Of a DNA stretch of 52,762 nucleotides, positions 1 through 9,742 are shown piece by piece. The position numbers and the translations under genes were made by a program. The notes beneath the pieces are model-generated. The model did no database searches. It was not told the origin of the DNA and saw only the letters and a program-made list of their open reading frames with translations. The stretch's first letter is position 1. Every line of letters begins with the position of its first letter. Origin of the DNA: JAKJEP01 sp964580995 (GTDB lineage: Bacteria > Planctomycetota > Phycisphaerae > Sedimentisphaerales > SM23-30); contig CAZOMV010000031.1 of NCBI GenBank assembly GCA_964580995.1, positions 1-52,762 on the forward strand, read 5' to 3'.

Positions 1-481
1 AAATCTTACCCAATCGTTAAAATCGTTATAATCCCTACTTTATTATCGGACTATCGTTTTCCACGTAAAATAAGCACTTACAGCCGAAAAATCCGCCTTC
101 CTTCCCCCTCTTCACTGAATGAACAGAGGGAAAATCATTGCGCGAAAACGGCCACGGTAAATGGCCAAAATTGCGTAACGCAAAAAAAATATTATTGAGG
201 ATTGACAAGGGCTTACGGTGTTTTCGAGTAAAAAAAATGGGAAAAACCTTGCGCAGTCGTGGACATCGGCCCCTATATGGAGCGGCAGCCGAAAATAGTA
301 AAAAACAAAGTGTAAAATGGCAGAGAAGATCTCGGCGGATTAAGCGACGGGCGTATTATTGTTCATATATTTTTGTAACCTTCTATAATCACTAGCGTAA
401 TATAAAGTGTTGCCCTGCGGTGCGGGCAGGTTAGTTTATTGAGGTAATGCTGGTTTTCATAGAAATTCAGGAGGATATCCC
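1..481. other. Non-coding leader upstream of the DUF4838 gene
   Basis: No convincing gene lies here. An 85-codon open frame (138-395) is rich in Lys/Arg, has no recognisable domain and no clear ribosome binding site, so I treat it as chance. A TATAAT hexamer at 384-389 could be a -10 box for the gene at 482, but the upstream hexamer (TTGTTC near 359) is weak and the spacing long at 19. A small inverted repeat (TGCCC at 411-415 and GGGCA at 424-428) follows. TTGACA at 202-207 has no matching -10 box. The promoter assignment is only a suggestion. Confidence 0.3.
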
Positions 482-3046
482 ATGCCAGGTGGAAATAGGA
501 TCGTGATTCAAAAGAGCATCCGTAAATCATGGGGGCCTACCTGCTACTATGCAATGAGTATCTGTCTTAGCTGGGGCATACTGGTGGGGGTATCCCTTGC
601 CGAACCGCAAACGTTAACACTCCTGGAAGAGGGGAAGAGCCGGTATCAGATTGTCGTGGATCCGGCGGCTAGCGCATCGGAAGTCTATGCGGCGGAAGAG
701 TTTCAGAGTCATTTTAAAGCCTGCACGGGGGTTACATTGCCTGTTCGCCAGGAGCTGCCCAGCCAGAATCAGCCTGCGATTATTATTGGTTTTGGAGCGG
801 CTACTAAACAACTGGGCCTGCCCGGTACGGACGAACATCTTCCCGAACAAGCCTGTATGATCAAAACCGTCGGTGCCCACCTGGTCATTGCCGGGACGAA
901 AAGCTCCGGCACGCTGCATGGAGTGCACCGTTTTCTCGAAGACGTTTTGGGCATCCGCTGGTTCGCACCGGGCGTAACCAGAACTCCCCGGCATCGGAAT
1001 CTCATCCTGCCGGGTATCGATCGAACCATTCAACCGAGTTTTCTGTTTCGCCAGGCTTCCTACGGCTGGCCCGGCCATGATGCCGATTTTCTCGCGCGGA
1101 TAGGCTATAACCGCGGCAATGGAACCGTTGATAATCCGCAGGGTGAACAATACGCATTTCATACCACCTGTCACAGCTATTTTATGTATGTCAGTCCCGA
1201 GGAGTTTTTTGATACGCATCCGGAATACTTCTCCGAAATCGGCGGCAAACGCATCCGCGAAGAAACCCAGCTCTGCCTGACCAACCCTGACGTCCTGGAA
1301 ATCGTTACCCAACGCCTATTGGACGCCATGAAAAGTTGTCCGGAGTTCAAACAGTTTAACTTTTCCCAAATGGATTACTACAATTATTGCGAATGCCCGA
1401 AATGCCGGGCGATGAATGAGAAATATCGCACGACCGGCGGCACCCAATTCTGGTTTGTCAACCAACTGGCCCAGCGCACCGCCCAGGTTTTTCCGGACAA
1501 GCTCATCGGGACCCTGGCCTATACCTTCACCGAAGAACCGCCGCAAGGAATGGAAATGCATCCCAACGCGGCGGTCTGGCTTTGCCATATGTTCCCCTGC
1601 TGTGACAGCCATCCCATCGCCAGTTGCCCCCTCAATGCCGACTACAAACGCCGGGCGACGGCCTGGTCCCAACTCTGTTCGCATTTGTATATCTGGCATT
1701 ATATCGTTAATTTCGCCCACTATTACATGCCTTTCCCCAACTTTCGCGCCATGGCCTCTGACATCCGGTTTTACAAAAGTATCGGCGCGGAGGGGATGTT
1801 TCTGCAGGGCGGCAGCAGTGAATTCGATCTGCTGCGCGGTTACTATGGCCAGAAACTGCTTTGCGATGCCGACCAGGACCCCGATGCCATTCTTCAGGAT
1901 TTTCTCCAGGGGTATTACGGCCCGGCGGCCCCTTCGATTTGGCAATACATTACGTTACTTCATGAAAAAGTGGAAAAGGACAACATCCACATGCACCTCT
2001 ATACCAATCCGGCCCAGGGCTATTTAACCGACGAGGTCATGGCCAAGGCAGAAACTTTTTTCGACCAGGCTGAATCCCAGGTGCAGGATGATGCGGACCT
2101 GCTCGAGCGGGTCAAGGTGGCCCGGATGCCGCTGCAATACGCCGCCCTGTTTCCGCGTAACGGCTATACCATCCGCGGCCAGCAATTGATTTTCAACGGC
2201 GAGGTGGCCGGAGCGGCGGTGGCCCAGGACTTCATTCAACGGCTGCATAAACATCAACTTGGTTCCCTTCGTGAGTATAACGGACAACCCGAACAATTAC
2301 TCCTGTTCGCCCAGCTATTTTCCAACCCGGTCGATCTGGTTACCCTGGAAAATGACAGCCTGCACCTGGATATTGCCCCATCTTTGGGAGGGCGGATACT
2401 GCAAATAATGGATCGCAAGACCGGCCAAAACATTACCGCCGCCAATGTGCCCCAAAACCTGTATTTCCCCTTCTCCGATGGTTTGGGCAATTTTGTCGGC
2501 GGGCAGTTTAATCCGTGCGGATTTCTCGAGCCGGGCTTCGTAACCGCCTCGGACGGCCGATCCGTAACCATGAACACGGTGACACTGGACGGATTTGAAT
2601 TACGCCGCACGATAGAGCTGGATGGGCAGAAACCAACGGTGCGGGTCATCAATACCCTGACCAACCCATCGGAGGCGGCACGCACCGTCCTGCTGCGCAG
2701 CCACCTGATGCTGGATGCAGGATCGCTGCACACCACCCGGATCGCTTTCCGCAGCCGTGGCGGACAGGATACCCAGCCGGACATAACCGCCATTATTGGC
2801 AACCTGCGGGAAGGAATCGTCTTTTCCGGTGCGGACGCTCCGGATGCAAGCTGGTCCTTTCAAGGCGACAAAGGACTGCGGATCATGCAAACGTTTGATA
2901 ACGAGCAGGTTGATTTGGCCTGGTTATGCGCCTACCCCGACTCGCTGGGGGCGCTGGAGGTAGAGCTTTGGTCTCCGCGCCGCATGCTGGCACCGAAAGA
3001 AAGTATCACTCTCAACCAAACCATTACCGTAAAAAATAACGAATAA
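482..3046 (+). CDS. Secreted DUF4838 domain protein
   Basis: An 854-residue exported protein. AGGAGG at 469-474, seven bases before the ATG, fixes the start. A hydrophobic stretch around residues 25-41 ending in VSLAEP reads as a signal peptide with a long n-region. Residues 50-160 resemble the alpha-glucuronidase-type N-terminal domain that often precedes DUF4838. The central part carries the DUF4838 hallmarks, including a Cys cluster (C303, C305, C308) in a YNYCECPKC motif. The last 230 residues form a beta-rich region (DIAPSLGGRI) that resembles the galactose-mutarotase sandwich fold. DUF4838 proteins occur in polysaccharide-degrading loci of planctomycetes, Lentisphaerae and Bacteroidetes, but the substrate is not known, and I see no assignable catalytic pair. 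The gene is followed 41 bases later by a small membrane-protein gene. Confidence 0.85.
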   Translation: MPGGNRIVIQKSIRKSWGPTCYYAMSICLSWGILVGVSLAEPQTLTLLEEGKSRYQIVVDPAASASEVYAAEEFQSHFKACTGVTLPVRQELPSQNQPAIIIGFGAATKQLGLPGTDEHLPEQACMIKTVGAHLVIAGTKSSGTLHGVHRFLEDVLGIRWFAPGVTRTPRHRNLILPGIDRTIQPSFLFRQASYGWPGHDADFLARIGYNRGNGTVDNPQGEQYAFHTTCHSYFMYVSPEEFFDTHPEYFSEIGGKRIREETQLCLTNPDVLEIVTQRLLDAMKSCPEFKQFNFSQMDYYNYCECPKCRAMNEKYRTTGGTQFWFVNQLAQRTAQVFPDKLIGTLAYTFTEEPPQGMEMHPNAAVWLCHMFPCCDSHPIASCPLNADYKRRATAWSQLCSHLYIWHYIVNFAHYYMPFPNFRAMASDIRFYKSIGAEGMFLQGGSSEFDLLRGYYGQKLLCDADQDPDAILQDFLQGYYGPAAPSIWQYITLLHEKVEKDNIHMHLYTNPAQGYLTDEVMAKAETFFDQAESQVQDDADLLERVKVARMPLQYAALFPRNGYTIRGQQLIFNGEVAGAAVAQDFIQRLHKHQLGSLREYNGQPEQLLLFAQLFSNPVDLVTLENDSLHLDIAPSLGGRILQIMDRKTGQNITAANVPQNLYFPFSDGLGNFVGGQFNPCGFLEPGFVTASDGRSVTMNTVTLDGFELRRTIELDGQKPTVRVINTLTNPSEAARTVLLRSHLMLDAGSLHTTRIAFRSRGGQDTQPDITAIIGNLREGIVFSGADAPDASWSFQGDKGLRIMQTFDNEQVDLAWLCAYPDSLGALEVELWSPRRMLAPKESITLNQTITVKNNE

Positions 3047-3087
3047 CACACCCGAAACGACTACTATAACAATAAGGAATCCAACCG

Positions 3088-3579
3088 ATGTCCCTGCCAG
3101 CCAAACGAATCCTCTACCGCTTTGTCCTCTTCGGCCTGCTGGGCCTGGTCTTTGAAGTCTTTTTCGGGGCCGTCTGGCATCTGAAAAACGGCAACTGGAA
3201 CATGCACGGCAGCAGCAGCCCCTGGATGATCTTCGACTACGGCCTGCTCGGCATTGTCCTCATGCCCATCGCCAAGCCATTGATCCAGCGCAACATACCG
3301 CTGCCTCTGCGGGCCGTGGTTTACATGCTGGGTATCTTCCTGGTCGAATTCATCAGCGGCTGGCTCTTTGACCTGTGCGGCTTGCAAATCTGGAGCTATA
3401 AGTCCCTGCCCTATAACCTTTGCGGGTATATAGCCCTGATGTATGTACCCATCTGGTACGGAGTGGGCCTGGCCGCGGAATTCCTGTACCGCAAAATAGA
3501 CAGGATCACCCTGGTCCTGGCCGCAGGTCTGGATACCCAAAAAATCGAATCTCTGCTTGCCAGCCCCCCTGGAAATTGA
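3088..3579 (+). CDS. CmpB-like putative ABC-transporter type IV membrane protein
   Basis: A 163-residue integral membrane protein with about four hydrophobic segments (residues 8-27, 50-66, 75-98 and 115-135). The combination of GLVFEVFFG near the N-terminus, GWLFDLCG in the middle and the later YNLCGYIALMY and PIWYGVGL resembles the CmpB/putative ABC transporter type IV family (PF06541). Biochemical function in that family is poorly known. The gene starts 41 bases after the DUF4838 stop and may be co-transcribed. An AATAAGGA stretch upstream gives a modest ribosome binding site. A membrane role is clear; a transport role is only inherited from the family name. Confidence 0.65.
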   Translation: MSLPAKRILYRFVLFGLLGLVFEVFFGAVWHLKNGNWNMHGSSSPWMIFDYGLLGIVLMPIAKPLIQRNIPLPLRAVVYMLGIFLVEFISGWLFDLCGLQIWSYKSLPYNLCGYIALMYVPIWYGVGLAAEFLYRKIDRITLVLAAGLDTQKIESLLASPPGN

Positions 3580-3693
3580 AATATATTCATTACAAAGAAT
3601 TATACCATAAATCCAACTCGTCGTATTTTTCTGCAGGGAGTAACCAGCTTGGACACTCAAACTGCCTTTGCTATAAACGGCCAGGTAAGGAGA

Positions 3694-3719
3694 GCGATTC
3701 CGGTATTCCCCGGAATTGC
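3694..3719. terminator. Stem-loop between convergent genes (possible terminator)
   Basis: GCGATTCCGG (3694-3703) pairs with CCGGAATTGC (3710-3719): ten base pairs including one G-T, around a six-base loop. It lies between the CmpB-like gene (plus) and kdsA (minus), where a terminator is expected. The plus-strand T-run (TTTTATTTT) comes about eleven bases after the stem, so it is not a textbook Rho-independent terminator. Confidence 0.4.
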
Positions 3720-3790
3720 CCACGCGGTTTTATTTTGTCCCTATCTATCGGTGACTATCTGCGGATAACGTAGCAGGTGGGAATGCCTGA

Positions 3791-4624
<834 letters not shown>

Positions 4625-4708
4625 TATAATACCTTTATTAATAAATGTTTATGTTTTTGGTTTCCAGGTGCCTTTATCATATCCATATTTTACTGAAATA
4701 GCCAGTAT

Positions 4709-5677
4709 TTAGCGTAAAAGCCACTTACGGAGATGGTAATGCCGAACGGGGGGGGAGAACTCCATCCCGGCAGGCGGCGGCGGGGTTAAAACTCTGGCGG
4801 CACTGGGAATCACTTCAATATGCAGGGGTAACAGCGGACCTGGGTCACCATCGATCTGAACATATTGGGGCTGGGGGGAGCGAATGATGATGTCTCGGCA
4901 TTTGAGCCGGACTACCTGCCCTGAAGTATGCGATTTACCCAGGATGGTCAGGAGAGAATGCTTGATAAGAGTCCTTCTTTTTCTACATTTATAGATACAT
5001 AAATGGAGAAATCCATCCGAACAATTCGCATCGGGCAGGATTTTCAGGCCGACGGCATAGCGGGAGATATTGCCGACAAAGGCCAGAGCCGGCTCATCGC
5101 AAACGATATTTCCGTCCACTTCAATCTGGAAATGGGGAAATCCATGTTCCCAGAAGGTTCTGCAAATAGGCCAGATATAATCCGCATGGGTGATATGTCC
5201 GGCACGGTTCTGGTGGACTTTCTGGACGACTTCGGCATCAAAACCGACACCGACAATAGAGGTAAATAGTCTCCCATTGACACGTCCGAGGTCCAGGTTT
5301 CGAATCAAACCGTGATCGAGACAATTAATCGTTGTTTTAATGGACCCGTCCAGCCCCAATTCCGTGGCCAGCAGATTTTCGGTACCACAGGGCAGGATCA
5401 TGATGGGGATGCTGGAACCGGCCATGTTTTGCAAGACAGAACGAACGGTTCCATCTCCCCCCGCTACAATAATTACAGAAGCCTCTGTTTGACAAGCATT
5501 TGCAGCTAATTCCCCCGCGTGCTCCAGCGAACGGGTAAGACTAAGTGAGATTTGATCCCCTCTGTTTCGCAGCTGGCAGCAAAGATGCCGGAGGCCCGAA
5601 ATATCCAGATGAGATCCTGATTTGGGATTAATGATGAAGTAATACTCTTTCACTCTATTTATATAAGCATCTTTCAA
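4709..5677 (-). CDS. Diacylglycerol-kinase-like lipid kinase (YegS/DagK family)
   Basis: A 322-residue soluble lipid kinase of the DAGK catalytic family. Landmarks are INPKSGS near residue 17 (phosphate-binding start of the domain), VAGGDGT near 73 (the GGDGT nucleotide loop) and LPCGTENLLA near 100. The C-terminal half carries the usual beta-sandwich elements (VGVGFDAEVV; IDGDP near the end). Members phosphorylate diacylglycerol, sphingoid bases or related lipids with ATP, and the exact lipid cannot be read from the sequence. The proline-rich tail (TPPPPAG) is unusual. The gene is divergent from the TPR/alpha-CTD gene and lies upstream of kdsA, so a role in envelope lipid turnover is a reasonable guess. 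Confidence 0.85.
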   Translation of the reverse strand: MKDAYINRVKEYYFIINPKSGSHLDISGLRHLCCQLRNRGDQISLSLTRSLEHAGELAANACQTEASVIIVAGGDGTVRSVLQNMAGSSIPIMILPCGTENLLATELGLDGSIKTTINCLDHGLIRNLDLGRVNGRLFTSIVGVGFDAEVVQKVHQNRAGHITHADYIWPICRTFWEHGFPHFQIEVDGNIVCDEPALAFVGNISRYAVGLKILPDANCSDGFLHLCIYKCRKRRTLIKHSLLTILGKSHTSGQVVRLKCRDIIIRSPQPQYVQIDGDPGPLLPLHIEVIPSAARVLTPPPPAGMEFSPPVRHYHLRKWLLR

Positions 5678-5809
5678 AAAGAGGGTTATGTTAAATTTAC
5701 GGTGCCCGTAATAGTTATCGGTCCAATGGGTAAAAAACCTTAAGGGCTCATTATTTTATAAATAAAAATAATCTTACCCTGATAGGAGCCTGCTACAAAT
5801 GTTTTTCTA

Positions 5810-5869
5810 TTGCAAGAATAGCCATCTTATCTATAATAACTTGTTTGTATCTATAGTATAGTAGAATAA
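5810..5869 (+). promoter_or_regulatory. Predicted tandem sigma-70 promoters for the TPR/alpha-CTD gene
   Basis: TTGCAA (5810-5815) is separated by 16 bases from a perfect TATAAT (5832-5837). A second possible pair follows: TTGTTT (5841-5846) and TAGAAT (5862-5867) with a short 15-base spacer. The region is AT-rich and lies between divergent genes. The first pair is the better match. A GGGAG ribosome-binding sequence at about 5896 sits somewhat far (13 bases) from the ATG at 5914. Confidence 0.5.
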
Positions 5870-5913
5870 GATAATGAAAAGGTAATATAAAACAAGGGAG
5901 ATATTTAATAAAA

Positions 5914-7251
5914 ATGGATACTCCAATCATGGAATTATCGTCTTTTCTGTCCAGCAAAGAACACCTGACTGAGGAGCAATTTGGCCAATTGATTCTGAAA
6001 GTGCGCAGCGGGGCACGGATCCGGGAGCAATTTCTGGAAACGCTTCAAGCGACGCTCCAGCAGCAGGGCAATGATCTGGGAAAAGATCCCATTCAGGCCA
6101 CCAAGGTGGGGCAGGGATATTTTGCTCTGGGTGACTATGTGGAAGCGTTGAAGTGGCTGAGCAAATCCGGAGCGAGCAAGCAGTCCTGTTATTTGCGGGC
6201 CTGCTGTCTGCGGGCGACCCAGGATTACGACGGCGCGATGAAGGAATTCGAACAGGCTGAGAGCAAAGGACACGATAGTTTTGACACTGCCATGTCCATC
6301 ATCGATTGCTGCCGCCGGAAAGGGGATCTGGAGGGTGCCCAGGAGCGACTGAAACGTATTTCGCGGGTGGGTGAGATTCGTGCGGAGTATCACTACCAGA
6401 TGGGTAAATTGAAAGACGCCAACGGTCTGCATGAAGAGGCCATGGATGAATATGAACAAGCGATTAAATTAGACGCACGTCATGCCAATGCGATATTCTC
6501 TCTGGCTTTTTCGTACGATCTGTACGGCGATGAATCCAAAGCCATAGAGTATTATAAGCGGTGCATCAAGATCAGTCCGGTGCATATCAGCGCTCTATTG
6601 AATCTGGCGGTTCTTTATGAAGAATCGGAGAATTATGACCAGGCGTTGTATTGCGTGAAAAAGGTGCTGGTGGCCTATCCCAACCACCGGCGGGCCCAGA
6701 TGTTTTTGAAAGACATCGAGTCGAGCCGCATCATGTACTTTGACGAAGATCAGGAGAAAAAGATAGATAAGCGGAATCAGGTGCTGGAGATTCCGATCAG
6801 TGATTTTGAATTATCGGTTCGTTCCCGGAACTGCCTGAAGAAGATGAATATCCGGACGCTGGGCGATTTGCTGCGTGTTTCGGAAACGGAATTGTTGGCG
6901 TATAAGAATTTCGGGGAGACCAGTCTGGCGGAAATCAAGCATATCCTGGGGCAAAAGACTTTGCGATTGGGGCAGTTACTGGAAGATCGCAACAACGGTC
7001 TTCGTCAGAGCGAGGAAGAGTCTTCCTCCGATGACGAGGGGCAGGTAATGGATGTTCCGGTGACCGAGCTGGAACTTTCCGTTCGTTCGCGCAAGTGTTT
7101 ACAACGTTTGAATATAGAAACGGTTCGCGATTTAATCAAATGCACGGAAGCGGAGCTTCTGGGCTGTAAAAATTTTGGGATGACGAGTCTTTATGAGATC
7201 AAACAGGCATTGAAAGAGCGAAATCTTTCCTTGCGTCGCCTGGATGATTAA
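5914..7251 (+). CDS. TPR protein with two RNA polymerase alpha C-terminal domains
   Basis: A 445-residue protein. Residues 1-285 contain tetratricopeptide-type helical repeats (YFALGDYVEALKWLSKSG; YHYQMGKLKDANGLHEEAMD; ALLNLAVLYEESENYDQAL). Residues 290-350 and 379-445 are two copies of the RNA polymerase alpha-subunit C-terminal fold, each with LSVRSR.CL, a GDLL/RDLI helix, KNFG.TSL and EIK. Measured against E. coli alpha, Arg265, Cys269, Gly296, Ser299 and Glu302 are kept in both copies. Asn268 is kept only in the first, and Lys298 is Thr in both. The linker between the copies is acidic and Ser-rich. There is no alpha N-terminal assembly domain. I infer a DNA- or RNA-polymerase-binding adaptor; the actual role is unknown. 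It lies 27 bases before the SpoIID gene. Confidence 0.9.
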   Translation: MDTPIMELSSFLSSKEHLTEEQFGQLILKVRSGARIREQFLETLQATLQQQGNDLGKDPIQATKVGQGYFALGDYVEALKWLSKSGASKQSCYLRACCLRATQDYDGAMKEFEQAESKGHDSFDTAMSIIDCCRRKGDLEGAQERLKRISRVGEIRAEYHYQMGKLKDANGLHEEAMDEYEQAIKLDARHANAIFSLAFSYDLYGDESKAIEYYKRCIKISPVHISALLNLAVLYEESENYDQALYCVKKVLVAYPNHRRAQMFLKDIESSRIMYFDEDQEKKIDKRNQVLEIPISDFELSVRSRNCLKKMNIRTLGDLLRVSETELLAYKNFGETSLAEIKHILGQKTLRLGQLLEDRNNGLRQSEEESSSDDEGQVMDVPVTELELSVRSRKCLQRLNIETVRDLIKCTEAELLGCKNFGMTSLYEIKQALKERNLSLRRLDD

Positions 7252-7278
7252 GTAAGGCCGTCGAATCCGGTTGAAACC

Positions 7279-8577
7279 ATGGTAATCAAAAACCCGGCAA
7301 ATCGGTTTTGTGCCTTATGTTTTTTAGCAATCCTAGCCGGTTTGAGTTTGGTTTGTGGTTGTGATCGCAAAGGATTGGAGGTTGACCGATGGCTGGATGG
7401 ACCAGGAACCGGAAAAACTCACGTAAGGAACCAACCCGTACCCATTCGGGTTTTTCTTTCCCGTGAGAGCCAGGCCTGGATCCGAAGCCAGGGCGGGGAT
7501 TGTGAGATCTGGAATCTGGCGTCGGATCAATCTGTAGCGCGGGTTTCCGCGAACCATCTTGTTTCGGTAATGATTCAGAATGGCCAATGGCGAGTCCAGG
7601 ACGAACCGGGAAAGAGTCTGATTCCGGAAGCATTACCCAGCAGTTGGAAGCTGGAGATCCGGCCGCTGGGGCAGGGCGTGCTTTCCTACGGGAAAGAGAA
7701 GCCTTTTCGATGCCGCGGGCTGATACGGTGTATCGGCGAATCGGACGGCCGTTTTGTACTGGTTAATGTCGTTGATATGGAGAGCTATTTGAAAGGTGTA
7801 GTTGGTTCGGAAATGTATGCGTATTGGCATATGGCGGCTCTGCGGGCGCAGAGTATCGCGAGCCGGACCTATGCGCTGTATCAGATGCGCGGCAGAGGGA
7901 AAGACGCCGAGTGGGACATCGGCAATACCCAGAGCAGCCAGGTTTACAAAGGAATCGACTGGGAAAGCAGCCGGGTAAGCCAGTCCGTAGAAGATACCCG
8001 CGGGGTCGTACTGGCCTACGGCCCCTCGGACCGGGAAAAACTGATTCCAGCCTATTATAGTTCTATTTGCGGGGGCCATACGCAGGATGCCCAAGGGGTA
8101 TTTGGTGAGGATTTAGTGCCGTTGAAAGGCAGGGAATGCCCTTACTGTCAGATGACTTCCCGGCCGGATCTGTATCGATGGAGCACGACGATCCGGAAAG
8201 AGGACGTCAACAAGCAGTTGCTGGCCAAATATCCGAGTTTGTCCGAACTGGAAGGTATAACGGACATCCAGGTACTCCAGCGGGATGATTCCGGCCGCAT
8301 TTTGCAGGTCCGTCTGGTGGGAAGCAAGGGTAAAACGCGGAGTTTGGCGGGGGAGCTTTTTCGCCTGGCCGTCAGCAGCAGTGATAAACCCCTGTTAAGC
8401 AGTTGGTATAATCTGGTGGACGCGGGTGAGAGCTGGCGTTTTGAGGATGGGCATGGCTGGGGGCATGGAGCCGGTTTATGCCAGCATGGCAGCCAGGGAA
8501 TGGCCAAGCAGGGCAAAGATTGTATCGAAATACTGAATTATTATTATCCCGAAGCCCGATTATTTAGGGTATATTAA
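7279..8577 (+). CDS. SpoIID/LytB-family peptidoglycan lytic transglycosylase, lipoprotein
   Basis: A 432-residue lipoprotein-like SpoIID family member. The N-terminus has a hydrophobic segment ending in LSLVCGC, a plausible lipobox. The SpoIID core shows VDMESYLKGVVGSEM, with the conserved catalytic Glu as E178, then ALRAQSIASRTYAL, YSSICGGHTQ and the terminal DGHGWGHGAGLCQHG motif. SpoIID enzymes cleave glycan strands whose peptides have been removed. In non-sporulating bacteria they act in wall remodelling or division. A planctomycete with thin peptidoglycan fits this. It starts 27 bases after the TPR/alpha-CTD gene and is followed 18 bases later by tgt, suggesting one transcript. No strong Shine-Dalgarno is seen before this ATG. 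Confidence 0.85.
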   Translation: MVIKNPANRFCALCFLAILAGLSLVCGCDRKGLEVDRWLDGPGTGKTHVRNQPVPIRVFLSRESQAWIRSQGGDCEIWNLASDQSVARVSANHLVSVMIQNGQWRVQDEPGKSLIPEALPSSWKLEIRPLGQGVLSYGKEKPFRCRGLIRCIGESDGRFVLVNVVDMESYLKGVVGSEMYAYWHMAALRAQSIASRTYALYQMRGRGKDAEWDIGNTQSSQVYKGIDWESSRVSQSVEDTRGVVLAYGPSDREKLIPAYYSSICGGHTQDAQGVFGEDLVPLKGRECPYCQMTSRPDLYRWSTTIRKEDVNKQLLAKYPSLSELEGITDIQVLQRDDSGRILQVRLVGSKGKTRSLAGELFRLAVSSSDKPLLSSWYNLVDAGESWRFEDGHGWGHGAGLCQHGSQGMAKQGKDCIEILNYYYPEARLFRVY

Positions 8578-8595
8578 AGGTCACGGTGAGAATTG

Positions 8596-9723
8596 ATGTT
8601 TTCGTTTACCGTGACGGCCCAAAGCAGCAGAAGCAAAGCACGATGCGGCATATTAGGTACGCCGCACGGAACGGTAGAGACACCGGTATTTATGCCGGTG
8701 GGAACCCGCGGTACGGTGAAAGGGATTATGCCGGACCGTTTGCAGCAGGTAGGCGCACAAATGATTTTGGCCAACACCTACCACCTGTTGTTGCGTCCGG
8801 GACCGGATGTGGTAGAATCGCTAGGCGGTCTGCACCGGTTCATGGGGTGGGACGGGCCGATTCTGACCGATAGCGGCGGCTATCAGGTTTTTTCGCTGAG
8901 TGAGTTAAACCGCATCGGTGACGATGAAGTGGAATTTGTATCGCACATCGATGGTGCGAGGATTACCTTAAGTCCGGCGATTGCGACGGACGTGCAAAAT
9001 AAATTAGGCGCTGACATAATTATGGCATTTGATGAATGCGTACCATTACCCTGCAGTCCGGAGCGGCTGCGTCTGGCGGTCGAACGGACGATTCGCTGGG
9101 CCGAGCAGTCGCTGGAATCGCACCGGCGCGGGGATCAATGGATGTTCGGCATTGTGCAGGGCGGCACGGATCCGGCCTTACGGAGTTATTGCAGCGAAGC
9201 GTTGAAAAAGCTGGATTTTCCCGGCTATGCCATCGGCGGTTTGAGCGTCGGCGAAGGGCACGAGGAGATGATCGCAGCAGTGGAATATACGGTGCCTTTT
9301 CTGCCGGCTGAAAAACCGCGGTATCTGATGGGCGTGGGCATGCCCCGGGATCTGGTAGCGGCGATCAGAGCCGGCATCGACATGTTTGATTGTGTTTTAC
9401 CGACGCGGAACGGCCGCAACGCGTTTGCCTTTACCCGCGGCGGCACCCTGCGGCTGCGAAATCAGCAGTATCAGTTGCAGACCGGGCCGCTCGATGAGCA
9501 GTGCGATTGCTATACCTGCCGGAATTTTTCCCGCGGGTATCTGCGGCATTTGTTTCTGGTAGGCGAGATGGCGGGGCCGATACTGGTCTCGCTGCACAAT
9601 TTGGCGTTTTATCAATGGCTGCTGGCCCAGACGCGGCAGGCGATTCGAGAAGATCGCTTTGAGGACTGGGCCGGACAGTGGTCTGATTATGATATGGATC
9701 GAACGAATCAGGAAATGAATTAA
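8596..9723 (+). CDS. tgt: Queuine tRNA-ribosyltransferase
   Basis: Tgt exchanges guanine-34 in GUN-anticodon tRNAs for the queuine precursor. I use the ATG at 8596 instead of the TTG one codon earlier, giving 375 residues. GGTGAG lies just upstream. Catalytic landmarks are DSGGYQVF with D92 (general acid/base) and FDCVLPTRNGRNA with D265 (the nucleophile). The zinc site begins CDCYTC and is completed by a later His in LHNLAF. GGLSVGEG and MGVGMPRDL, both typical of the family, are present. The tgt-yajC-secD-secF order found here is a widespread bacterial arrangement, so this is the ordinary housekeeping locus. Confidence 0.97.
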   Translation: MFSFTVTAQSSRSKARCGILGTPHGTVETPVFMPVGTRGTVKGIMPDRLQQVGAQMILANTYHLLLRPGPDVVESLGGLHRFMGWDGPILTDSGGYQVFSLSELNRIGDDEVEFVSHIDGARITLSPAIATDVQNKLGADIIMAFDECVPLPCSPERLRLAVERTIRWAEQSLESHRRGDQWMFGIVQGGTDPALRSYCSEALKKLDFPGYAIGGLSVGEGHEEMIAAVEYTVPFLPAEKPRYLMGVGMPRDLVAAIRAGIDMFDCVLPTRNGRNAFAFTRGGTLRLRNQQYQLQTGPLDEQCDCYTCRNFSRGYLRHLFLVGEMAGPILVSLHNLAFYQWLLAQTRQAIREDRFEDWAGQWSDYDMDRTNQEMN

Positions 9724-9742
9724 TTTTACGGAAGGAATAGCA

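Noticed and set aside
138..395. An 85-residue open frame upstream of the DUF4838 gene
   Set aside because: Strongly basic, no domain, no Shine-Dalgarno and an isolated position. Probably chance.
614..1312. Long minus-strand open frame inside the DUF4838 gene, and similar ones in 7-14 kb, 38-39 kb and 46 kb
   Set aside because: These mirror the codon pattern of the opposite-strand gene in GC-rich coding DNA; no domains or ribosome binding sites support them.
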